Positions 1 through 14,218 are shown, counted from the stretch's first letter. The stretch: DNA of 64,000 nucleotides from Lanius collurio (GCA_020086605.1 JACBWW010000004.1:43563051-43627050); one strand, 5' to 3'. The notes: generated by a model from the letters alone, not told the origin. Translations and numbers: made by a program.

Positions 1-2589
1 TTGATCTTTTCTCAAGCTGGACAGGTGGTGAGTTGACCTGATGCTCTTCATTCTCCTATGCTGTGCATAAAAAGGTTATCTTGCTTCACACCAAGTAAAG
101 GTATTTGGTAAACTGGCATTTGTAATTTGAAGGCTTGGCCCTGTTGATGGTGTCCCCTGATGCATGTTTACTCCTCTGCCATCTCCATTAGCCCAGCACA
201 GCAGTCACAATATGAAGGACATCTTATTGATGAATAGCATGGATAGTACTCTGCTATTCAGACTGGGATTTCATGAGGCATTTAAGGGACCTGATAATTT
301 ACTTTCCGACAAAGTTTCAGGTGAAGTTGGCATTTTTTGATGCCTTTCAGGCATTCTGCATGAAAAGATAACAGAATCAGTTGCTGATATGTCATCGAAC
401 CTTAATACAAGAATACCACTTGAAAAGTTTAAAGATGTATGGAGAATCATGAACATATACTGACAGGACATTGGGGTATACTTAATACAGAAAGATTTAG
501 GACCTCTAGCAGGTAGGCAGCTGTATTTCAAAGGTAGATCACAGAGTCTGGGATTTTTAAAACAGTTTCTGTCAGTCCCTATGGAGATTGGGATCCCAAA
601 TCCAAGGTAAAAGTACATTCTACTGTGTCTCTACTACCACACAAGCAGCAAAATAGTATCTCTGGGCTGTTACTCCCCTCCAAGGTTATTCAGGGCTGTT
701 CTGTCAATTCTTCTTTCACAATTCATGTTAGGACAGTTCTCCCCTTGTTGCTCAAGCCTTTTAAGCTTGTTCTTCAGCAATAGGGACTGCCACAGAAAAT
801 AAATTTGGCCCCGTGCTCTTTATGAGAATTAAGTCTGGATGGCATCAACTTTTTGTCTTTGTTTTCCTGTGTTCTGGTGAAGGAAATATGGGCATATGGA
901 CCTGAAGAGAGCAATAGCAAATTCCAGTTACAGCCCTGCTCCAGATAGGGGATGAAGGAGTGTGGTTGTAGTTTGTTCCTGCTGTGCAGACAGATGTAGA
1001 TGTGGCAGCCTATGCACCATGACAAAAAACAGGTGGGGCGTGGTGGGGATAGTCCTTGAAGTTGCATTGCTTGGCTTGGCACATCTGCCTGTAAGGCCAT
1101 GTTCCACCCTTGTGAGAGCTGACAGAATTGAGGCTCTATTAGGCCCTGTCCAGCACTGTAACCCTTCCCTGTGTGGGACTTCCTCAGGTTTTGTGCAGGT
1201 GCAAATACCATAAACATCAGTTGCAGTGTAAGATTTGGAATGCTGGGCTGTTCTTACGCTGCCCAGTTTGTAGTATTTGATGTTCTCACAACTGTACCTG
1301 TATTTTCTTAATTGTGAGTGACAACAGACACATTTGTGTGCTGTATTCACAGACACAATTAAAGGAAGCAAAAGCACGTGGAAGGCAGCAGTTTGAAAAC
1401 CGTGTCAGCCTCAGTTTCAAAAACAAGTGCGCGGTATTGTCTCACTGTCAGCATGAAATGTAATCCATATTTTTTAGCTACCTTTGAAAATGAAACTTAG
1501 GCCCATGTTTTGAAGAACAATTAGAGTTATTTCAGCAGAACTAGGGCTCTATCTAGGGGGATTGAGGCTTTTGAAAATCTGGCATCTTGATGCCCTAAGT
1601 CTGTTAGGCATGAGATACCCACAATCATGTTTCCCACTAGAAAAATGAATCAAAATCCATGTCTGATTTCTGCAGCCTTATGTCTGAAAATTTTCAATAA
1701 GAGCTCACAGTTGCAATTGGGAAATGGCAATCACCATAAAGTTTAACTAGATTTTTTTTTTCTGTTTCAGAGTTTAGAGCAAGATATTTCAGAGGAGAGG
1801 GAGGGAAGACTCTATCTAATTCTGAGGTTATTTAATATCCAAGAGGAAGGAAGTTTTCAGTATGCTGTACTTCTTGCATATGCTACCTTGTTTGATTTGA
1901 GCTACTGCCAGATGCTGTTTTTAGTCTTCACTCAGTCCTTCTGTCAAGCTTTTCACACTCCTCCTCCTCCTCCTGTGGGCTTCTCTTCTATGGCCCTGTA
2001 TTTATTTTTCTTCTTTCCTCTTTTATCACATATTCTCCTTTCCATTATTCCCAAATATACACCTTCTTTTGTTGTCTGTATTTTATCTTCTCCATTCTCT
2101 ACTTGTTACTATTAGTCCATTGTCTAGCTTAAATGATGAGTGGCTTTTTAGGACCTAGTTTAATGCCACAGAACACACATTTTATAAGTCAAAAATACTG
2201 AAGAGCCTGTTTCAGGGATATGAGCTCCAAAACAGTGCAGTATTTTGAACTGGGCGCATTGTTACGTATTGAATTATATGCCCACCTCGTGGTCACTGTT
2301 TGTTTTGGTAAACTAGCTGATTGAGTAATGGACAAACAAATATCATAGCTGAAATTAGCTGAAAATCAGCCAGGTCATTTTTGAGAGCAGAACCTTGCTG
2401 ACATGTCACGTGGTCTGTCTGCAATAGATTTATAAACTTGTTTCAGCTGAAGCAAACCACCCTTTGGAAATCTGATGTTGTCACTGTATCTCAAACCTCT
2501 ACTGTTTCTGGAAATCATGGTTTCTTCACCTCTGCCTTACTAGTTTGCTTACTGAGATTTCCTGGTTTCCTTATGCCTGCTGGTGACAT
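1..2589. other. Non-coding upstream DNA, no gene seen
   Basis: No exon, RNA gene or clear transposon is recognised here. The open frames are short and overlap on both strands without similarity to a known protein. A pyrimidine-rich stretch lies at about 1915-2110. Confidence 0.5.
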
Positions 2590-3130
2590 CACCATGGGGA
2601 TGATGCCTTTTCCTGGTCTTCAAATAAGGAGTCAAACACAGTTAGAAAGGAAAAAGGGATTTTACCTTGGTATTTATTTTAAGGATCCTTAGGTGCACCA
2701 CGTCCAGGTTGAAGTCACTGCAATGCACTCCCCACCAAAGGTCTGGTATGACATTATAGGTCTTACTAATTAACATATCTATCAAAAATTCCCCAATGAG
2801 AGGCTCGAGTGAACCCCCTTCCCCAAGGAATCTTCCCCTGGATGGTTCTATCTTAGTTTACAGAATGTGTTCTGGAGAGGACCTTGGGGTCTGGGGCACA
2901 CTAATCCCTAACTATGAGGCTTCTGAGATGTTTAGTCTCCTAGCTTGACAAATAAGTCTAACAATGTAGGCTAAAAAACACTAAGAATACAGAAGTTATA
3001 AAAAGGTATAGAAGGAGTATAAAAGGCAAAAGGTCATCATGGCATCAGGGAAATGCAAGAAACCTCAACAAAGAAGGTATTTCAGTAAGGATAGCATTTA
3101 GGGGTGAGTAGTTGTGGAGTACCAACCTCA
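2590..3130 (-). mobile_element. Possible old ERV LTR remnant
   Basis: On the minus strand a TATA-like CTATAATG (near 2752) is followed about 80 bp later by AATAAA (near 2672), the order expected of U3-R-U5 in a retroviral LTR. The surrounding sequence reminds me of degenerate avian ERVL-type LTRs. No TG...CA ends or target duplication are visible and no protein is encoded. Ends are approximate and the call rests on promoter/poly(A) order plus recalled similarity. Confidence 0.35.
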
Positions 3131-5473
3131 AGAATTAGAGGTTTTAATGGTGGAAGGTTTTCTTCATTGTATCACTGTTCTCTCTTGGAAAAGAAGTCTT
3201 GGCAACCTAAGACTTGCTTTGTTTGGGAATCTTATCTCTTTCCACCTACGCATGGTCTCTGATCTTTGTTAAGATCTGGGCCTGCTCTGCATCTTCACAA
3301 GAAAAACTCTAAAAGGGGAGAGGAGGGACTGCAAGGATTGAGAATTTTAAAAAAAAACTGATGGAGAGAAGGCATTGGCTTGTGCTTGGCTGGAGCAGTG
3401 TCCCCATCCTGCTACCTGAGAGGAGCTGTCAAAGAAGAGGCAATCATGGAATGGTGTCACCCCTTAGATTTCCAGCTGCAGTGTGTTGCACTGGAAGATT
3501 TGGTTGAATGTAACTTAGGAGTTCCCCATGGCTCTTTCCCCACAAAATGAGCCTTCTGAGATCTGGCTGGGTTGCCAAGAGAGAGTCATAGTCAAGCATG
3601 GTTTTGAAAAAAAGAACGGGAAGGGGAATCTGCCTGTGTGAACCTTCCTCTGGAGCATTCAGAGTGGAACTGAGGAGCTTAAACTCTCAGTTTAAGTGGA
3701 GAAAGGAGAGATTTGGGCACTCCATGACAGGAACATGGAGTTCTTCAACAGAAGAGTTGAGTAAATACTGGCAGGTTTGACTCTTTTGCAGTACATTTTC
3801 ACAACATCTGTCAAGCTTCCTTTAAAAATACCAAGATAGCTCTGGCTTGACTGTGGATATTTTTCACGCTTCCCAGTGTGTGGAATTGGCATTTTAATTT
3901 CACAAACAAATCTTCCTTATTAGATTTATCCACCTGCTCATGCAAATGGAAATGCAGTAGGTTGAGTTTGTTCTCATGTGTTTTTCATCACAGGTTTCTG
4001 GTTGTCATCTAAGCTTTACAGAGTCTATTCTGCTCAGTTCCTGTGTTTTGCTGTATCCTATATAATTTCACCCTTGGGATCGCGCCCACCGCTGCAATAT
4101 GTGGTAGCACTGGGTTGTTAGGCTGTTCTCCCCATGGGATCTGAATACCTCTTTGCTGTAGGTTGTTGGCTTGCTGTGTACTGCACCCCATGATGTGGCA
4201 GCAAGCTGCCTGGATATTACAGTGTTGTGGCTCTTTGTGCCTACCAAAGAGCTTATCAGGTGTCCTTAATGACATGGATCTGCTATTGCTTTATTTTCAA
4301 CTCAGCTGCTTAGCTAAAAGAATGTGTTATTCTAAAGAAAAGAGCAATTTCACCTGAAATCAAATGGCCAAATAATTTATTTTTTTTTCAGTCCCAACAA
4401 TAGATGCCATTTGCTGTTGATGATTGCCATCATGGCACACTTTAAGTGAGAACAAACATACTACCCCCCTCCAATACACACAAGGCTTTTTTCCTAACAG
4501 ATTTATTCATTAAGCATATGTTCAAAGACTACAGCTATTACCACTTTTAAATAGAACCATTTTTTCATTGCTTTTCATAGAAAAAATGCTACAGAGTTGT
4601 GAAAAACCTATTAATGTTCCAGATTCAATTAAGTAACATATTCTGTAAAAAATCCTTTCTACTCAGGTTGTTTGACAATAGGAAAATAAATACTGTGTGT
4701 TGGAGACTGACCTTCAAATGAGAGTCCAAAGCTGCTACTTTGCACAGTCTTTAGCAGTTTGAATGCCTTTACCTTCCCTCTGTGTATGTCAGAAGGGAAG
4801 CTGGTTACACTGTAAGTCTTGGTTCCAACTTACCTGCACAGGCAACATTCCTGCTGAAACAGGTAAAAGTTTCATCTGACCAATTTTGCAGCCTTTTGAT
4901 AAGAGGGACGGCACTCCTGAAAGACACTAAATGCCTTCCATTTTGAATGCCTTCTGTGGGAGACAAAGATAAATACAGATCTATTTTTCAGAGTGGGTCA
5001 TTTTTCTTTCTGTCAGGTTTGTGCAGGCACTCTCAAAATGGCCCCTTTTAGCATCCTGTGTGCTCACTGATACTGATAGGTTCTGAATGTCCTTTGCCAG
5101 CACATGGAAGAGCCTGTGTTATTTTTCTGTACAGAAAAATGCTTTTGCAACAGCTCTAAGGTGAAACTTCCTTTGTTCTTGAGGTTTTTTTATATGCTAC
5201 TAAAGTGCTAATACTGTTGAATGCACATATGGATTTGGGGATGCTATTGTCTGTTCAGCTGATAAGATCCTTTCAAGATCTATGGAGATGAAAGGATGAA
5301 CTATGATGTTACGGTTATCCCTCAAAAATAGGACTTGATACTGCCCTGCTTCCTCTCTTGTCGTTTTGTATCTCTGCTCAGCATATGTGAAATAGATCAT
5401 GGGGCTTCTACCTGTGCCATGGATAAAATGTAGGTCTTGTCCATTCTTTTTATGATCTTTTCAGCATAATTAA
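3131..5473. other. Non-coding upstream DNA, no gene seen
   Basis: AT-rich unique-looking sequence. Open frames are all under about 90 codons and none resembles a known family. Confidence 0.5.
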
Positions 5474-6479
5474 TGCTGCTATGGTGGTTTGACCTTTACT
5501 GGAGGCCAGGCACCCACCAAAGCCGATCTGTCACCCCTCTCTGAACTGGGTAAGGGAGAAAAAATACAACAAACAGCTCATGAGTTGAGATAAGGACTGG
5601 GAGAGATCACTCACCAGTTACTGTCACAGGAAAAACTCAGGGAAATTAGTTGAATTTATTGCCAATCAAAATCAGAGCAGGATAATGAGAAGTAAAACAA
5701 ATCTTAAAAACACCTTCCTCCTACCCCTCCCTTCTTGGTCTTAACTTCATTCCTGATTCTCTGTCTCCTCTCTCTCAGTGATTCAGGGAGATGGAGAATG
5801 GGGATTATGGTCAGTTCATCACATGTTTTTTCTATCACTGCTTCCTCCTCAGGAAAAAGAGTTCTTCCCCTTCTCTGTCATGAGGCCCCTCCCATGAGAG
5901 TCAGTCCTCCATTAACTTCTCCAGTGTGAGTGCTTCCCACAGGCTGCAGTCCTTCATGAACTGCTCCAGTGTAGGTTCTTTACAGTGGATGTGGTTCCTC
6001 AGGAACAGGATGCTGTGGCATGGGCTCCTCTCTCCCCAGGTCTGCAGGTCCCCCTGCCAGGAACCTGCTCCAGCATGGGCTTGCCATGGAGTCACAACCT
6101 TCTTTTGAGCATCTACCTGCTCTGGCATGAGGTCCTCCAGAGGCTGCAGGTAGATCTTTTCTCCTCCATGAGCTGCAGGGGAATCCCAGCTCTGGTGTCT
6201 GAAGTACTTCTTGCCCCTCCTGCACTGACCCAGGTGTCTGCAGGGCTGTTTCTCTCACATATTCTCACTCTTTTCTTCTCTGGCCACATTTACTTCTGTG
6301 CCTTAACTTTATTTTCCTCCTTAAACAGATTATCCCAGCGGCATTCCTACCATCTGATGTGCTTGACCCTGGCCAGCTGGCTGGCATTAGAACTGTCAGA
6401 CGTGGGGAAGCTTCTCAGAGAAGTCATCCTCGTAGCCCCTCACACCCTGCTACCAAAGCCTTGCCACACAAACCCTTCA
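5474..6479 (-). mobile_element. Degenerate solo-type ERV LTR, minus orientation
   Basis: The left end (TGGTTTGACC near 5486) and right end (CTTGCCACACAAACCC near 6460-6475) match from memory the two ends of an abundant bird ERV LTR of about 1 kb. Read on the minus strand, AATAAA lies near 5660, close to the element's 3' end as expected. An imperfect internal repeat built on CTGCTCCAGYRTG recurs at 5916, 5961, 6064 and 6116, as in this LTR type. No target duplication can be seen, so the ends are approximate. No retroviral protein is present. An open frame of 180 codons inside it (5985-6527) is a by-product of the low-stop repeat sequence. Confidence 0.6.
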
Positions 6480-9400
6480 GGAAAGGACCAGGCGGGTTTG
6501 TTATACATAATTGGCATTGGGAGATGAGGGGTGTAGACAAAAAAAATTCTTTTAGTAGAATCTTGAAGTAATGTGGAGGAAGACAGAGGTGGGATGGTTT
6601 GAAAGTGCCACACTGGTCTTTAGAAGCTAAGAATGAGATTTACAAGATTACTCAGTACTTTATTCTTCGTATTGAAGTCAAGTGTGGGAGGAGACTTGAT
6701 CTGAGGCATTTGGCATCTCCTGTTAAGGAAGATGAAGTGTTCTGGATAGCACAGCAGAAATACAGCTCTGTGGATGAAATCTTGCTTCCCATTGGCACAT
6801 ACTGTCACCCACACTTCATAAAGAGCATCCTAAAGGAAGCAATTGACTACTCATATTCCAAAATATGTTATGTACACAACATGTTTCAACATGGATACAA
6901 AATTGTGGGGCAGCTAGGAGTCCATAAGAATATGTTTGGTGCCTTTGTGGTGACCTGAGTTATAAATGTTATGAAATTAGGAGCTTCTGAAAAGAAATGC
7001 TTCAATCAAGACCTAAGACGATGTTTTTGAATAGTCCCAATTTGTGTTGCATAGTTGAGGAGGTAAATTGCTGTCTTTTCTTCCTCAGAATAGGACATAC
7101 TATGACACCTTTTATACCTGAAGCAATGGGAGGTTTTAAATGTGCCTCCTTGGCAGGTGTGCCTCCCACAGATGCAAGCGCACCTGCTGCCTGCTTCCAT
7201 GCAAGCCCAGATCATCATTTCTGCAGCATTAGCTGGAGTACACAATGAAAGTCCCTAGGCTATCTGTGATCCCATTCTGGAGCTAGAAGTAGAAATGCTC
7301 TGCTTATGCAGGATCCAAAATGGTGTTTGCTTACCACTGTGGAGACCTGTTGATTAATGTCAGCTCTTGCCACGGTAACTCAGCCTGACACTGTGTGGTG
7401 TGAGGTGGAGCGGAGCCTTGGGATACATGTGAGCATGAGAGGTTTGTTTCTTTGGGTAGTTTTGTGGAGTGAAGCTCATGACTGCAGACAAGTGATGCAA
7501 AATCCTCCAGGAATAATTGCAAAGCTCATCACCAGCGTGTGCTTTTTTTGTGTCACCTTCTCCAACAGAGAGCCATAACAACTTGTGCATGTCTGCTTAT
7601 CTGTCTAGACAAAACATTGCTCAGTGCATGTTTCCTCCCTGGGAAGAGGATGAGAAGGCAAGCTGTTGCATCTTTTTAGTTTACTATCTAAGGCTGTGTA
7701 TCCATGTTGATGAGCACAGTATAGAAACCCAGATAGACTAAAAAACAGGACTGTTACCACTTTTTACTTGCATTGTTCACTTTTTGTACACCTATGTGGA
7801 CAGCTAGGAAGAAGGAGAGCTTGAAACTCTTATACTTGTGACATTTCAGTAATCTAAACATGCCTCTAACATGAAGGGACTGCAGTTACAGAGGTAGCAG
7901 AGCACTGAACTGGAAGCAATGATATTTAATTGTTCAGGGTTTCCATTAGGGCCCATAATGATGTAGCCTTGGATGGAAGTAGGGCTCTAATACAGAGATA
8001 AAATTGATCCTATCTATGGATGTCCATACCCTTATCTCTACAAGTGTTTATTTCGAAGCCTAAATTAAAGGGTCTGAGGGATACTGTTGCTTTCTGAGAA
8101 AGCCAAGCAGTGCAAGCATAGGCTTTTTGAATGCATGAAAGAAAGCAAAATGCTTATACTTGGCATAATACCCTCGGGGCATGTAACAGGTTTGTGGCTG
8201 AAGATGATTGTTGAGACCAGTCTTGATATAATTTACTTTGCTCAGGAAAGAGAATTTCTTTGAAATGAATGTGATAGTGGCTTTCCTAAATGTTTTTTCT
8301 GAAGGCTCCAGTGCATAAGATTTGGGTCACTTAGTAAAGCAGGCTATCCCCAAATGAATGACATCAAAATGTTCCCATTTGAACCTGGCAGGAAGCCAGC
8401 AAATCACCCCTCTGCTTCAAGCAAACCCACTCATTCATGACAGCAGAGAGTGGATCTAATACCTACAGAATGCCAGGCCAGTCACTGAGGAGACATTAGA
8501 AACACACAGTGGTATTAGCATTATGATTGTAGAAGTTATCAATTTAACAAAAGAAATATGCCTTTTGGTTTTTTTCTAACAGTAGCAGTGTGACAACACC
8601 AATCCAGATTATAGTGGTATGAATAGTAAATACTTTCAAACGTGTGTGATACCAGAATGTGCTTGTTTCTTTTACTCGTCAGAGTCACTCTTGTATTGAA
8701 GAGGCTGTTTGTCTGGTTCTAAATTATTGCCATTTTTAAATTATGCACTCAGGGACATTTAAGTATATCCTGTAGCTAAAGTGTAAAGGCACAAATATTA
8801 TAATTAAGGTTTGGGAGCAGAGAGTTGGTTATCCTGTTTCAGAGAGTTCAAGCCTGTACACTTCGATCTGCATTGCTGTACTCCTGACAGTTCTCCCTGC
8901 CTGTGTTGCCTGTGCATGAGCAGTCTAAGCCTTTATCTCTTTAACTGTGGAATTACAGAGCTGCTTTGTGGGTTTCCATTTTCAGTGTTAAAGGAAGCTT
9001 GCAGCCTGGGATTAATTTGGGACAACCAACTCCACTGGAAGTCAACTTGTAATCTGTTTACAAAAGCTCAGGGCAGCTCCAGAATTATCACCAGGCACTT
9101 GAAAATGTTCAGTGAAGAAAATAGTATAACAAAGAAATCTATTCTTTACTAAAAAGAAAAATTAAAGTTGTATCTAGTATTCAGTGGTAATCGGATGGAC
9201 CTTCTGTAAGAGAGTTAAGAGGAAAGGAGAAAAGACAAAATCAAACCAAAGAAGCTTTCAGTTGAGTCCTGACTGAAAGATGGCAAATGCCAATTATGCG
9301 TGGGTGTGATAGAAGTTAATATTCAGTGTCTCTGCCCTCTGAGGGTCTGCATTCACTTAAGAGCTGTAATTTGACACCATATTTAATACTTTATTTTGAA

Positions 9401-12400
9401 GCAAACTCTCCTCTAGGGGCCCTGGCTGCCCTGAGAAATGGGAATTCATTTAACTTGATGTTTCGCAGGAGAAAAGGAAAAAGGACACAGCACATCTTGT
9501 GTTTAAGACCTGTAAGCATTAGGAGAGCCATTAAGAATAAACCACTTGTGGTTTTGATTTAGTAGTGGGAGTATGATTTAGATGTGGACAAGGGCATAAC
9601 TAGTCTTGCATTGGGAATTAAGAGCAACTTAATTTCAACTTTTCCTTGCAGGTCTGTTTCATATGAGCTGTTATGGACTAGAGATTTGGCGAGAGGATCA
9701 AGTAAATCACCTTCTCTTACTAGGTGGGTTAGGTATATTATAAAGCAGTCAATACTAGTGTGTAGAACCCTAGTATGAGACGAAAGCTGTCTGCAACATT
9801 TGGTTTCTTCCAGAAAGGAAGGAGTTGGTGACAGAGCAAATAAAGTCCCTCAGACTCACCCTTCAGCAAAAGAAAATCTCTGGTATTAGGCTGCATCCTT
9901 CCCTCTCCAGGGATGATTTTGTAGGCCAGTGCCCTGTCTTTTAAAATTGTGTTTTGCAAATCTTTTTGTTATTTGGAACAAGAAAGACTCTGTGGAGGCT
10001 GGGGAATTTGAGAAGATTGTGAGTTTTGCTTTTCTCTTTCCCATGTTTCTTTTCCTCTGCAGTTATCATTTTTTCCTGAACTACTTCTTGAACAACACCA
10101 CAGTGAGCTACTCTGTGGGGTGGGGAGTGGAAGTTGATATAGAAAGGCATTTTAATGCTATATCACTTCACGCTCTGAGACTGGATTTTGTCTTTGCATT
10201 TCAGATCCATGGAGCGCAAGCACATTTGCAGAGATTTGCACTAGAGTCACTAAAAAGTAAGACTGAACATTAACTAAGAACAGATTCCTTCTCACAGGGA
10301 AAAACAGGCTTCTTTTTTGAATCATTAATTCTATTTATAAAACAAAATTTTATTTAGCTCATAACAAGCCCTCAGTTTTTCTGCTAACAGTAGCAGTGGG
10401 TTAAACATTAGTCTGAAGATTAATCACAGTTGTCCTCATATAGTCTGAAAGTTAGTTTCAAAAGTGTTTTTTCAGAAATTAATTTAATAAATTAGGAAAC
10501 TTACGAGAATTTTATTTTTTTGTGACTTATAAAATGTACTGTCCAGAATTCTAATCACAGAAAAAATATTACCTTGGTAATTTAATTAATTGTTTATTTC
10601 CATGTGTACAGCCCGTCTGAAGGGTAATCTGGACCTTCTCTAACCATGATAATCATGTTTCCCACCGCTGATAATAGAGTCCCTTTTCTGTACAAGAATT
10701 TAACAGGTAGTAGGAGATGGGTCCTGTTATGCTTGAGCTTTATGGAACCTGCAATAAAATGGCTAGGATTTCTTCTTCGTCTTCTTTAATGATGAAAGCT
10801 GGAGCTGGTGGACATTTCCACTGCAGCAACTTAGCTGAAGATGCCCTTAGGAACTGGAATCTATCCAGATGATATTTTCACTTATCATTGTGGCACTTCC
10901 CTTTGGCAGCCAGACAATTACAACACAGTAGCTGTTGGACTGTTGAAAAAATCACAGCAACTTGAAGGCTCTTCTAAAACACAGCAAAGAGCCTTGTCCA
11001 TACCCTGAAAATCACAGAACATATCGGCAAGCGCATAACACCATTGACCGATTGAGAATCAGATGAGGTTTGCAGTTTGTGAGGTGGCCAGTCTCCTCTT
11101 GTTGAAGAACAGGGGGAGGCAACTCGTCTTGCAGTCTGATATTTCTCCTCTCCATCCCTCTCTAGCAGCTTGCAGGCTTGCTTTTATATGTGACCCCACA
11201 GTATCATAATAAATGTCCTGGGTGAACATGAACATTTTTTCTGCCTTCACCTCTTTCTCTCCTCCCACCCATCCCAGATGAAGTGGCAGGTGGACTGAGT
11301 GGGAGCAGTGTGAGATGAATGCAGAGAAAATGTGTGACTCAGCAGTTCAGCAGGGAGCTGCTGAGTGGAAAAGCAACTGTTCTCCTTGCGCACTCTGGCA
11401 TCAGGTGGCCGTTCCCTCAGAGATGAGAAGAGGCCCTTTACGAATGGAGCGGTGCAGCCCCCCAGCACGGCAAAAGCACTGTGTATTCTTTTCAGCAGAA
11501 CTTCTTTCAAGCAAAGAGGAAAGCTGCTTCTTCAAGTTTGTTAGAAATGCTGCCAGTGAAAGGGGAGAAGCATCAGCTAGAAATATGTAGACCTTGGTTT
11601 CTCTGCATGCCTCGCTCACAGATATTCTGTATGATTTTCCCCCTTCCTTTCTTTCTCTCTTGATGTGTCTGTCCCTTTTGGAGTTTGGCATAAGTGGCAG
11701 CCAGACTCCACCAACTGAGCTTGGGAAGTGCAAGTCTACACTACTTTTCTTGGTGAGTAGGTGACACCCCTTTTCCTCTCTGCACCATCAAAGAACTCCA
11801 CAGGCAATGCTTGCCTTCCCCAGAAGGAGGCTGCTGGCTTTCCCCATGCTGCCTGCCACTCATGCACAAGTAAGTGCAAAGGGAAGTTGGTATTTGGGGG
11901 TTATCCTCTGTCACACAAGGATGAATTAACCTTCTTGTTCAGTATTAGGGAGGGACCATTGCAGAGTCTTCCTAAGGAGTTTTTGGATGGTGCAAAAAGT
12001 TGTGGTATTTTATTGCCAATTCTGTTAGTCTTTCAGAATGGAGGACTGAAGTAGGTTTTTCTCTGTAGACTAATCAAGAGAATGGTAGACATTTTATATC
12101 TGTGGCTGTACTTACTAAAGTCTCGATTTTAAAGCTATAGTGTACATCATTGTCACTGAATTTCCCCAACACACACACACCAAAAAATAAGCATGAGGTT
12201 GTGTTCTCTTGAATCTCAGCAAGCCTGAAACCATGTCTCTGGAGAGCTGTTGAGAAGCTGAATTGTTGGACATATCAACCCATGAATCGGAGTGAATGAA
12301 ATACAGATGTTTCCAGTGTGATCTTTTCAGCAAAAATATTCAACTTTCCAGAATAGAATCCTTGAATGTTAAAAATTTCTGTTGTTTCCCACATAGCTAT

Positions 12401-13794
12401 AAATACCTGTTGCCTGGCTCAGCTTGTTCTTACAGACCGGGGTAGATACACTTAGTGCAAACTAAAAGGATTAAAAATTGTAAAATGAAATTAAACTCAG
12501 ATTAAGTAACTTAGGGGACTGACACCCATGTTGCTGGTATGTAGGCCGAGTCTTGGTGAGGAGTCTTCCATTCCTCTCTAATGTGTCAGGGAGGGTAGTT
12601 CCAGTTTCTCAGACCTCTTACCTAAATTGGTGGTATGTCAGACTTATTTCTTCTTTAAATTCTGTTACAGAGAGGAGTCTGACATTTGCAGTTGCAGTCT
12701 GCAGTCCTACAGAGGACCAAAGAATGGATCTAACTGGCTTTCAGTTAGATACCGAAGTGATTTTAGGGTTGCTTTGGTGCCTTGCAGTGTTTAGTGGTAA
12801 ATGTAGTGGGACCCATGGATCTGCCTATCTTGTTGCTAGTGTTTGAATTAAGCTGTCTGATACTTTCTGAAGTAGCTCTCGATGTGGTTTTGCATTACAA
12901 ATGCAAGATGTACCAACCACAAGCTCGTGGCACCTAAAATTTGGACTTTATCCAGAGTGGAACTGGAAGTACTGAGGAGATTACATAGCTGTAAATCCCC
13001 TCTATCTCCAGTCAGTCAGTAGAAGGTAGCTGTGGGGTGCATCCGGGAATGTTTTTCTTTGCAACTTTTAATCTGGGTGCTTTTGAGACCTAGATGCTCT
13101 CCTCCTGAGCAGCGTTTTACTCAGCCATTTGGAAAACATAAATTTATTGAACTCTTGGAAACAGAGCAGGTCAGGGATCAAGCAAAGTAGCAGTTGTCAT
13201 GATCAGAAAGGTCAAAAATAAATGGAGGAGCTGGAGAGAGAGAGATACATTCTTAGGGAAACAGCAAATAGCATCCCCAGTTTTTAACACAGATCATTAT
13301 ATCTTTAATGTAAATTTTCAACATAACTTATCAGATGAGTCAGGAGTGCAGACAGAATCAAGAAGAAGCAGTCTTTCCTTGGTGGTGAATTTTATCTGTC
13401 TGTAAACAGTAATGATGCAGCTCCTGTCATGTTTAGTACTTAATAAATTAGGTTGCTGTTCATGAAGATGTTCGGTAGAAGTTTCAGAGTCTGCAGAGTG
13501 AAGAACCTAAGTACACAAGTTGTGTTTACCATGCAGGTATGAGAGGCCTCCTTTCTTTTACCCCCCTTCTTCCCCCACCACTGCAGGGCAAAAGAAAGCT
13601 AATTATTCAGTTTCCATCCTTGTCATGCTGCAGTGGCAACCAAAAAAGAGAATGTTTTCTTAGCCAATACCTTTCTCCTAAAGCTCCATTCTAGGGATAG
13701 ACAGGCATTTTACCCTCCAGCACAAGCTGCCTCTTGTTCATGTGTACTCTGAGGCAACTCATTCAGCTTTGATTTGTCTTTCCAACACCTGGAC
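6480..13794. other. Non-coding upstream DNA, no gene seen
   Basis: Nothing recognised in 7.3 kb. An open frame of 119 codons at 6599-6958 starts with TTG, has no recognisable domain and is within chance expectation. A short CA run lies at 12170-12181. Confidence 0.5.
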
Positions 13795-13799
13795 TTGCC
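13795..13799. repeat. Target-site duplication, left copy
   Basis: TTGCC immediately before the TG end of the solo LTR; the same five bases follow its CA end at 14509-14513. Confidence 0.75.
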
Positions 13800-13867
13800 T
13801 GCAGTCAGAATGTCTCATGATGTGTGTATTTAACAAGGCCTTGACCAGATCTGTGAACTACGTTGTA

Positions 13868-14000
13868 GGGTCTGACAAGCCCCTGTCCTGGCAGGAAGCC
13901 CTTGTTTAGATAAAGGGAACTGCAGCATCTCCAGATGTGGGGTCTGATAAGCGCCTGCCCTGGCAGGGAGGCCTGGAGATAAGGAGGTTGCACAATCTCC
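13868..14000 (+). repeat. Two imperfect tandem units in LTR U3
   Basis: Copy one (13868-13932) and copy two (13940-14000) both run from GGGTCTGAYAAG through CCTGYCCTGGCAGG to an ending ATCTCC, with small indels. Duplicated blocks in U3 often act as enhancers in retroviral LTRs; that role here is inference. Confidence 0.7.
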
Positions 14001-14140
14001 CTGCAGGCCCCTCTTGGGGAAAGAGCGAGCCTTTTTGGTTACGGCGAGAAAAGACAGACCCATGATCCTCTAGGAAACTCTATGTAAAATACCCAAATAC
14101 CCATTGGTTTCTCACCCTTTCACACCCACCTCTGTACCCC

Positions 14141-14218
14141 CATAAAAGAGACCCCTCTGCCCCGAGTCAGGAGAGGATCCGTCTCTGGTCACCCCTTCGC
14201 GGAAGATGGAAGAATAAA
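14141..14218 (+). promoter_or_regulatory. LTR core promoter and poly(A) signal
   Basis: CATAAAAG at 14141-14148 with an inverted CCAAT box (ATTGG) 34 bp upstream, and AATAAA at 14213-14218. This is the normal U3/R arrangement. Transcription, if any, would start near 14170 and run toward PTPN5. Confidence 0.6.

Noticed and set aside
5294..5326. ATGAACTATGA..., similar to the start of human PTPN5 (Met-Asn-Tyr)
   Set aside because: Only three residues match and a stop follows after a few codons; no donor site supports an exon.
5985..6527. 180-codon frame, the longest single frame in the window
   Set aside because: Lies mostly inside the degenerate LTR and follows its low-stop repeat; not a viral or host protein.
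6599..6958. Stop-free frame of 119 codons on the + strand
   Set aside because: Starts with TTG, shows no known domain, and longer frames arise by chance elsewhere in the window (149 codons in intron 2).
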